NCBI GenBank assembly: GCA_036834985.1
Contig: DAITMV010000023.1
Span: forward strand, 1 to 25,196
Source: DAITMV01 sp036834985
GTDB lineage: Bacteria > Pseudomonadota > Gammaproteobacteria > Burkholderiales > Burkholderiaceae_B
Direction of reading: 5' to 3'
Length of the DNA: 25,196 nucleotides
Positions 8,422 to 15,963 of the stretch are shown piece after piece (within the stretch, counting starts at the first letter, position 1; every line of letters starts with the position of its first letter). The notes under the pieces are model-generated. The model was not told the DNA's origin, searched no databases, and saw only the letters and a list, made by a program, of their open reading frames with translations. The translations under genes and the position numbers were made by a program.

Positions 8422-9540
8422 TTAACCTTGCCAGTCAGCGTTCGGAGCCAGTCCGGGGATGCGAGGGGTATCGACAGACACATCGGCATTTTGAGCGCGA
8501 TGCAGCAAGGCGTGGTCAATCAACACCAAGGCCAGCATGGCCTCAGCAATAGGGGTGGCGCGAATGCCAACGCACGGATCGTGGCGGCCAAAGGTCTCGA
8601 CCATGATGGGCTCACCCGCCTTGTTAATGGAGCGACGTGGCAAGCGGATGCTCGAAGTGGGTTTGATGGCAATTTTAACGTCGATCGGCTGGCCGGTTGA
8701 AATTCCACCCAATAAACCGCCGGAATGGTTGCTCATAAACCCCTCGGGCGTGAGTTCATCACCGTGTTCGGATCCTTTTTGCGTGATACAGCCAAACCCT
8801 GCACCGATTTCAACACCCTTGACTGCGTTAATACCCATCATCGCATAAGCGATGTCAGCATCAAGCTTATCAAACAGGGGGGCACCCCAACCCACGGGCA
8901 CGTTGTATGCGCAAACACGCAGACCAGCTCCGATGGAGTCGCCCGATTTACGCAACTGGTCCATATAAGCTTCCAGCTCGGGAACCACGTGGGCGTTGGG
9001 TGCAAAAAACGGGTTGTCCGGCACATGCGCCCAATCGACAAACGGAATCTGAACCTCGCCAATTTGAGTCATGCAGCCACGAATCTGAATGTCATGCTGT
9101 TGCGCAAGCCATTTTTTGGCAACGGCTCCGGCGGCCACCATAGGAGCTGTCAGGCGGGCAGAAGAACGGCCACCGCCCTTGTAATCGCGAATGCCGTATT
9201 TATGCCAGTAGGTGTAGTCGGCATGGCCCGCGCGGAAGGTATCCATGATGTTGCCGTAATCTTTGCTTCGCTGATCCTGATTGCGGATCAGCAAACCAAT
9301 CGGTGCGCCTGTGGTTTTACCTTCAAACACACCAGAAAGGATTTCGACCTGATCGTCTTCCTGACGCTGGGTCACATGGCGGGAGGTGCCAGGCTTGCGG
9401 CGGTCCAGATCCGGCTGAATATCCTGAGCAGAGAGCTCCATGCCGGGAGGGCACCCGTCGATCACACAGCCAATGGCTGGGCCATGGCTTTCGCCAAAGT
9501 TGGCTACGGTAAATATATGGCCAAAAGAGCTACCCGACAT
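8422..9540 (-). CDS. aroC: Chorismate synthase
   Basis: AroC removes phosphate from EPSP to form chorismate, the last common step to aromatic amino acids, folate and quinones; it needs reduced FMN. The 372-residue protein shows the three family signatures: GESHGPAIGCVIDG (about 16-29), KGGGRSSARLTAP (about 121-133), and GRHDPCVGIRATPIAEAM near 318-335. Length is normal (about 360-370). The ATG at 9540 is the only good start; the ribosome-binding site is weak. The stop at 8422 is followed almost at once by the MFS gene, and the FAD oxidoreductase gene ends 27 bp upstream. Confidence 0.97.
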   Translation of the reverse strand: MSGSSFGHIFTVANFGESHGPAIGCVIDGCPPGMELSAQDIQPDLDRRKPGTSRHVTQRQEDDQVEILSGVFEGKTTGAPIGLLIRNQDQRSKDYGNIMDTFRAGHADYTYWHKYGIRDYKGGGRSSARLTAPMVAAGAVAKKWLAQQHDIQIRGCMTQIGEVQIPFVDWAHVPDNPFFAPNAHVVPELEAYMDQLRKSGDSIGAGLRVCAYNVPVGWGAPLFDKLDADIAYAMMGINAVKGVEIGAGFGCITQKGSEHGDELTPEGFMSNHSGGLLGGISTGQPIDVKIAIKPTSSIRLPRRSINKAGEPIMVETFGRHDPCVGIRATPIAEAMLALVLIDHALLHRAQNADVSVDTPRIPGLAPNADWQG

Positions 9541-9567
9541 GAAAGACCCAGAGCAATTGCAAAAACG

Positions 9568-10581
9568 CTATTTTACGCGAGAAACTGACGATGCAATTTT
9601 TTTACCCAGCGCCCAGCCACTCAAATAGGCAGATTCAACGCGCGGGCCCTTGACCCAATCGCCACAGGCACCCAAACGAAGTTCGGGTTTCCAGAAAAAC
9701 TCCTCGCCCAGACTCTCAATGGGCGCAGAATACAACCAGCGATGGGCAACGGCAGACACCGGGTGCAGTCGCGCGCCGACCACTGCCAGAAATACGTCGA
9801 CCAACATCCGGGCTACCGTCTGCGGGTCATCGCTGATATGGGTTTGTGACCAGGCGGCCGTGGCCTGCAACAACCAGCGCTCGCCTTCTGCCCGCCCTGG
9901 TTTGCTGCTGTCGCGTGCGGCCCATCCCAAAGGGCTGTCATGTATGAACGCCCCATCCATCGGAACCACCAGTGGCTCGTCAAATTTAACCATGACAGTC
10001 CAGTTCGGGTTGGATTTGACACTCGCGGCACGATCAGCCAGCGCCCAATCGACCGGCATCAGCAAGTCCACAGCCTGCTCGGCGGGTACCGCAACCACCA
10101 CGCCATCGTAACCGGTGACATAGCCGCCCTCACCGGCGGTCGAGATTGTTTTTAAGCTCCAGGTACGGTTGGCGGCAGGCTCGATGCGTTCTACACGCGT
10201 TTGGAGCAGGACCGACAAGCCATTGGCCAGTGATTTTGCAAACGATGCCATGCCGGGCACACCCACCCACCGCATGGAGGTGGCCAGCCGTGGTTTGGTT
10301 TCGCCATACGACAGGTCGACCAATTGACCCTCCCAGGGGCGAACGGCGCCAGCCTCATGAGCCATGTCTACCGCTTCGGTAAAGGCTGGATGGTCTGCCG
10401 TGAAATATTGGGTACCATGATCAAACCCCGTTACACCTGGATGGGGGCCAATCCAGCGGGTAGGCATACGCCCACCCACACCACGGCTTTTTTCAAACAC
10501 ATCCACGTCAAGCCCGGCACCTTTTAACTCCCGCGCACAGGCCAAGCCAGCGATGCCGGCGCCAATGACCGCCAGTTTCAA
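9568..10581 (-). CDS. FAD-dependent oxidoreductase, renalase-like (COG3380)
   Basis: The 337-residue protein begins MKLAVIGAGIAGLACARELK, a Rossmann dinucleotide fold with GAGIAG at 7-12 and an acidic strand end (DVFEKSRGVGGRM) that contacts FAD. DHGTQYFTA follows at about 55-63, a motif of the renalase/COG3380 flavoprotein group. The C-terminus ends with LGACGDWVKG and ESAYLSGWALG, the second flavin-contact region of amine-oxidase-type proteins. The start is a TTG at 10581, supported by GAGG 5 bases before it; no in-frame ATG gives the N-terminal fold. Substrate unknown. It sits 25 bp after the CBS-domain gene and 27 bp before aroC. It could be a dihydropyridine-nucleotide-clearing oxidase by analogy to renalase, but that is a guess. 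Confidence 0.85.
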   Translation of the reverse strand: MKLAVIGAGIAGLACARELKGAGLDVDVFEKSRGVGGRMPTRWIGPHPGVTGFDHGTQYFTADHPAFTEAVDMAHEAGAVRPWEGQLVDLSYGETKPRLATSMRWVGVPGMASFAKSLANGLSVLLQTRVERIEPAANRTWSLKTISTAGEGGYVTGYDGVVVAVPAEQAVDLLMPVDWALADRAASVKSNPNWTVMVKFDEPLVVPMDGAFIHDSPLGWAARDSSKPGRAEGERWLLQATAAWSQTHISDDPQTVARMLVDVFLAVVGARLHPVSAVAHRWLYSAPIESLGEEFFWKPELRLGACGDWVKGPRVESAYLSGWALGKKIASSVSRVK

Positions 10582-10606
10582 TCAAACCTCGTACAACAGT
10601 GATTCA

Positions 10607-11077
10607 TCAGGAGGTCGCTTCAACAGGCCAATCACGGATATAACCCTTCAGCATGCGATTCTCAAAGCCCTGCTCTTCCAGAACCGCCTTGGCCACGTCA
10701 TGAAAGGAAATCACACCTTGCAGGGTGTCGCCGTCCATCACTGGCAAGTAGCGCTGGTGGTTCTCGAGCATCAATTTACGTAGATCATCCACTTCCATGG
10801 TCGGGGAGGCCACAGACGGGCTGGTATTCATGACATCACGCACAATGATTTCAGCCATGGGCGGGGTGGGCCCGGTGCGGTGCTCAACCTGCCGTTTAGC
10901 CAATATCCGGATCACTTCACGGAATGTCAGCATGCCGGCCAGCTTGCCACGCTCCATGACCACCAATGAACCGACATCATGATCGGCCATGGTCACGACA
11001 CAATCAGACAACAAGGTTTCGGGAGTGACAGTAAACAAGGTATTACCTTTGACTCGCAGCACTTCTTTGACTTGCAT
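10607..11077 (-). CDS. Two-CBS-domain protein
   Basis: The 156-residue soluble protein consists of two CBS motifs, at about 8-62 (TLFTVTPETLLSDCVVTMADHD, DVGSLVVME) and 80-140 (VRDVMNTSPSVASPTMEVDD, QRYLPVMDGDTLQGVIS). Tandem CBS pairs bind adenine nucleotides, SAM or NAD and usually regulate a partner; no catalytic domain is attached here. The ATG at 11077 has a near-perfect ribosome-binding site (AAGGAGG, 6 bases away), suggesting good expression. It is divergent from the plus-strand fusion gene across a 105-bp gap and probably heads the CBS-FAD-aroC-MFS run. Confidence 0.92.
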   Translation of the reverse strand: MQVKEVLRVKGNTLFTVTPETLLSDCVVTMADHDVGSLVVMERGKLAGMLTFREVIRILAKRQVEHRTGPTPPMAEIIVRDVMNTSPSVASPTMEVDDLRKLMLENHQRYLPVMDGDTLQGVISFHDVAKAVLEEQGFENRMLKGYIRDWPVEATS

Positions 11078-11091
11078 TACACACCTCCTTG

Positions 11092-11119
11092 TTGGCGGTT
11101 TTAACCGTATTTTTATAAT
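11092..11119 (+). promoter_or_regulatory. Candidate sigma-70 promoter for the fusion gene
   Basis: TTGGCG and a perfect TATAAT (11114-11119) are spaced 16 bp on the plus strand, 64 bases before the ATG at 11183. An inverted repeat CGGTT-TT-AACCG at 11096-11107 overlaps the -35/spacer and could be an operator. The same AT-rich gap must also hold the divergent promoter of the CBS gene. Confidence 0.4.
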
Positions 11120-11182
11120 CCTTATCGTAACTCAATCCGAATGAATGTGCGTGCTAGGATCGCTAAAAAAGGAGATCTGACC

Positions 11183-13027
11183 ATGCCTGACTCATTCTCA
11201 ACCCAAGTCCAGCGGACCATGGCGGGCTGTTGGACCCAACAGCCGGGGCTCGAGGACGCTGTGGGGCAATTCGAACTGCAGCTGTGTACGCTTCACCGCG
11301 GAGTAGCCGCCGTGACAATACAGTCGGCCGCTGCTTCGCTGTTAGGCCTGTTTATGGAACTGGGTTTGCCGGGGCATCACATGGTGGTCAGCCACACACT
11401 GCCCCACATGCTGCTCACGCAGATTGAACAACTTAGCAAATGTCTGCGGGTTGAAGTCAGCTTGGTCAAAACCGCACACCGCAGCGACTGGGAAGCAGCC
11501 ATCAACCCGCAAACCCGATTGCTGATCAGCAGCGACCATTGGAACGCTCCGAACCTGGCAACCATCGGAGCACTCGGACAAACCCATCATATTGTCAGTT
11601 GTGTCGATGTATCCAACGACACCGCCTACTGGTGCGACCCGTTTGCGCAGGGTGTTGGCCTGGCGCTGTACTCTGATCTGGGGATGTTGGCCGGGGTCGA
11701 CCTTCAAGGCAGTGCATGGGTTGAAAGCGGCTTGATGCGCTGGGATACGCCACCGCTGGCTGAGCGCTATGCCCACGCCCCGTGCCTGGACGGGCTGGAT
11801 ACCAACAGCGTGACCCCGATCAGCGCAAGCCTCAGGGCGCACCGGTACCCTGCGATTGGTGGGCCGATGGACCCTTCACAGGCGGCAGTCGCCTCAACGG
11901 GCCTGCACACACTGCGCCTGCGGCTGGACCACCTGCAAACCAACCGGAATACCCTTGCTGCGCTATTAAAACAAACACCGCCCCTGACACCGGGCCGCAC
12001 TTTGAAGGTGGATCTGCGAGCACTCCATAGTGATCCAGCGGCCATCGCCGTGATGGTCAAGACCCTGCGCAAACGGCTGCGATACACCCAAGTACACCCT
12101 ACGGAACTGCCCCACGAGCTTGAACTGACGGTTGGTTTACAAGCCACGGAGGATGTTCGGGACGAGATGATCAAAGCACTGGCGGCGGCAGGCAAAGCGC
12201 TTGAGGATACGCCCGCCAACCCATTAGGCTCGCTCCCGCACTCTAAGGCAATACCGCCCCGCCCTGTCGTGATCTGCCTGCACGGTGCTGGCCACAACCG
12301 GCAGGTGTGGGCGAGCACCGAACAGCGACTGCGGCAGGCCGGGTGGACGACCGTCGCGCTGGACTGTCCGGGACACGGTGCGGCGAGCGGAGCGGGCTCG
12401 CAGGTGATGCGTTCAATTCACGAGTACGCCAACTGGCTGGACGGCTATATCAAAGCGCATCATCCCCAACCGGTTGTGGTGATGGGCCACTCGATGGGTT
12501 CCTTGATTGCTTTGCGCTGGGCCGCCTTGGCGAGTGGGCACGCGGCAGGTCTCATACTGATGTCGACCGCCTATCCCATGACGGTGAGCGATGAGATTCT
12601 GAACCACGCGCATCAGCCTTCAGAAGCGTTGTGCAGCACCATCAGCCAGTGGTGCCTGGCTCCACAGCACCGCCCCGGATTTGATGCAGGGCCAAGCCCC
12701 CTGCCCGGTGTACATCTGGTCAACGAGGGTGTCCGAATGATGCAGCGTCTGCCCAAAGGGGTACTGCACGGTGACTTTTACGCATGCCACACCTATGACA
12801 CCGGGCTGGACGATGCCACGACTGTACACTGCCCCGTGTTGCTGATCAGCGGCGAACACGACGTGATGACGCCTGTCAAACATCTCGGGCCATTACTCAG
12901 CACGCTGGGCAATCGCGTAGCCATGCACACCGAGTCGCGCTGGCTGCCCGATTGTGGGCATATGCCGATGATCGAATCAGCCGACGCAAGTGCTCAGGCT
13001 GTGATAAAGTTTTTGAGTCAATTATAA
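11183..13027 (+). CDS. Degenerate Cys/Met-metabolism PLP-fold domain fused to alpha/beta hydrolase
   Basis: This is a 614-residue protein. The ATG at 11183 is chosen over an in-frame ATG at 11141 because GGAG lies 8 bases before it. Residues about 20-340 follow the cystathionine gamma-synthase family: QSAAASLLGLFMELGLPG (SSGMAA region), INPQTRLLISSDHWNAPNL (IRPNTK...NP region), GGPMDPSQAAVASTGLHTL (spfDAwll.rGLkTL) and LELTVGLQATEDVRDEM. The PLP lysine motif SATK reads SDLG (Gly167), the substrate arginine position reads Glu314, and the N-terminal Tyr-x-Arg phosphate site and YGGT tyrosine are absent, so this half should not be PLP-active. Residues about 356-614 are an alpha/beta hydrolase: HGAGHN oxyanion region (367-372), GHSMG with Ser437, GEHD with Asp560 and CGHMP with His593. 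Substrate unknown. A Mpo1-like gene follows 20 bp downstream. No frameshift or internal stop is seen, so it reads as a genuine fusion. Confidence 0.82.
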   Translation: MPDSFSTQVQRTMAGCWTQQPGLEDAVGQFELQLCTLHRGVAAVTIQSAAASLLGLFMELGLPGHHMVVSHTLPHMLLTQIEQLSKCLRVEVSLVKTAHRSDWEAAINPQTRLLISSDHWNAPNLATIGALGQTHHIVSCVDVSNDTAYWCDPFAQGVGLALYSDLGMLAGVDLQGSAWVESGLMRWDTPPLAERYAHAPCLDGLDTNSVTPISASLRAHRYPAIGGPMDPSQAAVASTGLHTLRLRLDHLQTNRNTLAALLKQTPPLTPGRTLKVDLRALHSDPAAIAVMVKTLRKRLRYTQVHPTELPHELELTVGLQATEDVRDEMIKALAAAGKALEDTPANPLGSLPHSKAIPPRPVVICLHGAGHNRQVWASTEQRLRQAGWTTVALDCPGHGAASGAGSQVMRSIHEYANWLDGYIKAHHPQPVVVMGHSMGSLIALRWAALASGHAAGLILMSTAYPMTVSDEILNHAHQPSEALCSTISQWCLAPQHRPGFDAGPSPLPGVHLVNEGVRMMQRLPKGVLHGDFYACHTYDTGLDDATTVHCPVLLISGEHDVMTPVKHLGPLLSTLGNRVAMHTESRWLPDCGHMPMIESADASAQAVIKFLSQL

Positions 13028-13047
13028 AAACAGCTTTGGAGACCCAC

Positions 13048-13362
13048 ATGAGCGCGACCCCCAAAACATTCACCAGTTTTAAAGAGTTTTATCCGTATTA
13101 TTTGTCCGAGCATCAAAACCAGACGTGCCGCCGTCTACATGTGGTGGGTTCAACCGGAGTGCTATGGTGCCTGTTCAAGCTCTTGAGCACGGGCAACCCC
13201 GGATGGTTTGCCGCGGGCCTAGTATGCGGGTACGGGTTTGCATGGGTTGGCCACTTCGTTTTTGAGAAAAACCGTCCGGCCACCTTTAAAAACCCAGGCT
13301 ACAGCTTCATGGGAGACTGGGTGATGTACAAGGATATCCTGACCGGGCGCATCCCTTTTTAA
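13048..13362 (+). CDS. Mpo1-like (DUF962) membrane protein
   Basis: This 104-residue protein starts MSATPKTFTSFKEFYPYYLS. The ATG at 13048 is preceded by GGAG with 6-base spacing. It contains the DUF962 hallmarks YLSEHQNQTCRRLHVVGS and WVGHFVFEKNRPATFKNP, including the conserved histidines, around two hydrophobic segments (about 38-50 and 54-72). The yeast member Mpo1 is an iron-dependent dioxygenase of 2-hydroxy fatty acid alpha-oxidation; short bacterial relatives are mostly uncharacterised. It lies 20 bp after the fusion gene and is probably cotranscribed with it, converging on der with a 31-bp gap that shows no clear terminator. Confidence 0.85.
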   Translation: MSATPKTFTSFKEFYPYYLSEHQNQTCRRLHVVGSTGVLWCLFKLLSTGNPGWFAAGLVCGYGFAWVGHFVFEKNRPATFKNPGYSFMGDWVMYKDILTGRIPF

Positions 13363-13393
13363 GCCTGTTCCCGGCCTTGCGCGGTGTGTGCCT

Positions 13394-14719
13394 CTACTCG
13401 CCGCGCGCGTATGGATTGGATGAGTTTTTAAAGTCCACGCGCAAGGGTGTCCCTTTGAGCTTGAACTTGGTGCGGATTTTGGTTTCCAGATAACGCTTGT
13501 AGCTATCGGGCACGGAGTCCAACGCGTTACCGTGCACAATGACAACCGGCGGATTTTGCCCGCCTTGGTGGGCATATCGCATCTTGGGACGGAAAATCCC
13601 CTTGCGTGGAGGCGGCTGTTGCTCCACGGCTTCGCGAATCAGGCGAGTCAGTTTGGGGGTGGACAACTTGGCAAAGGCAGCCGCATGCGCCTCTTCGACA
13701 GAACGCATCAAGGCCGCGATCCCGAAGTTTTGCTTGGCGGAAATAAAGTGCAGGTTGGCAAAGCTCAGGAACACCAAGCGACGATTGATCTCCACCTTCA
13801 AACGATCACGGCGGTACTCTTCCACCCCGTCCCACTTGTTGCAGCAGAGCACCAGAGCACGACCTGTTTCCAGAATAAAACCGGCAATTGAAGCATCCTG
13901 GTCAGAGATATCTTGCTGGGCATCAAGCATCAAAATCACCACATTGGCGCCTTCAATGGCTTGCAGGGTTTTAATCACGGAGAATTTTTCGACCGCCTCA
14001 AACACCTTGCCGCGCTTGCGCAGACCCGCGGTGTCAATCAGCGTGTAGGGGCGCCCGTTGCGTTCAAACTCGATAAAAATACTGTCGCGCGTGGTGCCGG
14101 GCATGTCAAAAGCAATGACGCGTTCTTCACCCAGCAAGGTGTTGACCAAGGTCGACTTGCCCACGTTCGGGCGTCCTACAATCGCCACCTTGAGCGCGTG
14201 CTGGTCATTGTCTTCTTCAATGGCGTCAGGCAGGAACGAGCACGCCAAATCCATCACCTCACGCACGCCATCGCCGTGCGCTGCCGAGATGGCATGGGGA
14301 TCGCCCAAGCCCAACTCATAAAACTCAGCGCCCGCCATGGCCGAGGAAATACCTTCGGCCTTGTTGACCACCACCAGCACCTTGCGCTGGCTTTTACGCA
14401 GCTCACCGGCAATCACCGTGTCTTGCGGGGTGATGCCCTGCCGACCGTCGACAACAAAAATCACCAGATCGGATTCAACAATCGCCTGACGGCTTTGTTT
14501 GGCCATTTCGGCATAAATACCGTCTTTGGCGACCGGTTCCAGACCACCGGTATCTACCACCAGATACTCTTTGCTACCGATTCGACCCACGCCGTAATGG
14601 CGGTCACGGGTCAAGCCGGGTTGGTTGGCCACCAAGGCATCACGCGAGCGTGTCAGTCGGTTAAAAAGTGTAGATTTGCCGACGTTGGGGCGTCCAACAA
14701 AAGCAATGACCGGTTTCAT
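13394..14719 (-). CDS. der: Ribosome biogenesis GTPase Der (EngA)
   Basis: Der is an essential double GTPase for late 50S subunit assembly. The 441-residue protein has two tandem G domains, each with a P-loop GRPNVGKST (starting about residues 9 and 182), switch/G3 DTGG and DTAG, and G4 NKAE and NKWD, then a C-terminal KH-like domain ending PLRVDFKNSSNPY. The first G4 reads NKAE instead of NKxD, a known variant in beta/gammaproteobacterial Der. I chose the ATG at 14719, two bases after the bamB stop, over a TTG at 14725; translation is likely coupled to bamB. In many betaproteobacteria hfq follows der on the same strand; here the next gene is convergent. Confidence 0.96.
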   Translation of the reverse strand: MKPVIAFVGRPNVGKSTLFNRLTRSRDALVANQPGLTRDRHYGVGRIGSKEYLVVDTGGLEPVAKDGIYAEMAKQSRQAIVESDLVIFVVDGRQGITPQDTVIAGELRKSQRKVLVVVNKAEGISSAMAGAEFYELGLGDPHAISAAHGDGVREVMDLACSFLPDAIEEDNDQHALKVAIVGRPNVGKSTLVNTLLGEERVIAFDMPGTTRDSIFIEFERNGRPYTLIDTAGLRKRGKVFEAVEKFSVIKTLQAIEGANVVILMLDAQQDISDQDASIAGFILETGRALVLCCNKWDGVEEYRRDRLKVEINRRLVFLSFANLHFISAKQNFGIAALMRSVEEAHAAAFAKLSTPKLTRLIREAVEQQPPPRKGIFRPKMRYAHQGGQNPPVVIVHGNALDSVPDSYKRYLETKIRTKFKLKGTPLRVDFKNSSNPYARGE

Positions 14720-14721
14720 GT

Positions 14722-15885
14722 TCAATCCAAAGTAATAGCGAACACAGTCCCGCCACGGGTTTGTGCCAACAAAGTTTTATCCGCGATGACCAAGGGGCCT
14801 GAGATCGCTTCACCATCAGGGCGCAGCCGAGCCAGGAAACGACCATCATCACGGCCAATCCAGTGCAAGTACCCTTCAAAATCTGCAACCACCACTGAGC
14901 GCCCCATCACAATCGGGACAGAAGGCTGGCGGCGTTGCAGTGATTCAATTTTCCATACGTTGCTGCCGCCATCGCGGGAGAAGGCGTACAAATCACCTTT
15001 TTCATCCGGTCCAATAACATAACGATCATCCACGGACACACCAACCGGGGATGAAAAATCACGAGTCCAGACTGAATTGCCATTGATTGCATCAAAGCAC
15101 CCCAAGCGCCCCTGAAAGGCAGCTGCGCAGGCTTCACGGGCGCTGATGACGGGCGAACCAATCACGTCGGCAATCCGCTCAATTTCCGTCGAGCCTTTGG
15201 CATTGGCCACGGTCGCCTCCCAGCGCAATGAACCGGTGGTCAGCGACACGCCGACCATCTTCCCGCCGGGAAAGCCTGCCACCACCAAGCCATTGGAAAT
15301 GGCTACGCCATCGACAGAGCGCAAGGTCAGCGGCGGGTTTTGGCGCGCATAGGACCAGCGGCGCGAGCCATTGTCAGCCTCCAAGGCCAACAAGCGGCTA
15401 TCGCCGGTTTTAATGATGACGACACCAAATGCTGCAACCGGCGGCGTAAATACCTCGGTGCCGACATTGACCTTCCAACGGGGCTTGCCATCACTGTCTA
15501 AGGCAATGACATCACCTTTGCTGGCAATCACCACCACGGAATCAGCGGTGGTCGCAACACCCGTGACCAGTTTGACCTTCAAATCGGTTTTCCAGCGCAG
15601 CTTGCCGGTGGACAGATCAACCGCCTGCACCACCCCGGCATCCGAGGCGACAAACACCACGCCATTGGCCATCGCGGGCTGAAACACGCCTTTGGCAGAG
15701 GCGCCTGCATCAAGCTTCCACACCACCTTAGGCGTTAATACCGGCTTGATGGGTTCGAGCTTGGCGGGTGGAAACTCCTGACCGGAAAACGGGTTGAGTT
15801 TGTCAAGCGTACTGCAACCGGCCAGCGCAAGGCCAACCAGCAGTACTGTGAACGCCGCAGGGCGTTGAGCGAACAACCACTTCAA
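14722..15885 (-). CDS. bamB: Outer membrane assembly lipoprotein BamB
   Basis: BamB is the beta-propeller lipoprotein of the BAM complex that inserts outer-membrane proteins. The 387-residue protein has a lipoprotein signal ending LAGC (Cys24, followed by Ser for outer-membrane sorting) and PQQ-like propeller repeats throughout (for example GDVIALDSDGKPRW, GDLYAFSRDGGSNVW and GTVFAITLD at the end). The start is a TTG at 15885 with GAGGT upstream; the overlapping ATG at 15890 is out of frame and hits a stop after two codons. The order hisS-yfgM-bamB-der matches the conserved cluster. Confidence 0.94.
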   Translation of the reverse strand: MKWLFAQRPAAFTVLLVGLALAGCSTLDKLNPFSGQEFPPAKLEPIKPVLTPKVVWKLDAGASAKGVFQPAMANGVVFVASDAGVVQAVDLSTGKLRWKTDLKVKLVTGVATTADSVVVIASKGDVIALDSDGKPRWKVNVGTEVFTPPVAAFGVVIIKTGDSRLLALEADNGSRRWSYARQNPPLTLRSVDGVAISNGLVVAGFPGGKMVGVSLTTGSLRWEATVANAKGSTEIERIADVIGSPVISAREACAAAFQGRLGCFDAINGNSVWTRDFSSPVGVSVDDRYVIGPDEKGDLYAFSRDGGSNVWKIESLQRRQPSVPIVMGRSVVVADFEGYLHWIGRDDGRFLARLRPDGEAISGPLVIADKTLLAQTRGGTVFAITLD

Positions 15886-15963
15886 TCCATCACCTCGTTG
15901 TTAGTTCGGCGGCCATCCGAGTTAATGACGGCTGGGCCTGTTCCCGTCCGATGATCGGTCCTG

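Noticed and set aside
11141..11182. Upstream in-frame start giving a 628-residue fusion protein
   Set aside because: It has no ribosome-binding site, while ATG 11183 has GGAG at 8-base spacing.
12245..13027. Hydrolase half as MetX (homoserine O-acetyltransferase), pairing with a MetY/MetB-like half
   Set aside because: Attractive because both halves would be methionine-pathway folds, but the domain is about 260 residues and has GHSMGS rather than the MetX GGSMGGMQ signature and lid. A generic esterase/lipase-type hydrolase fits better.
13913..15022. 369-codon open frame on the plus strand opposite der and bamB
   Set aside because: It is an antisense shadow. The minus strand encodes conserved Der and BamB with all motifs, and the plus-strand translation matches no family I recognise.
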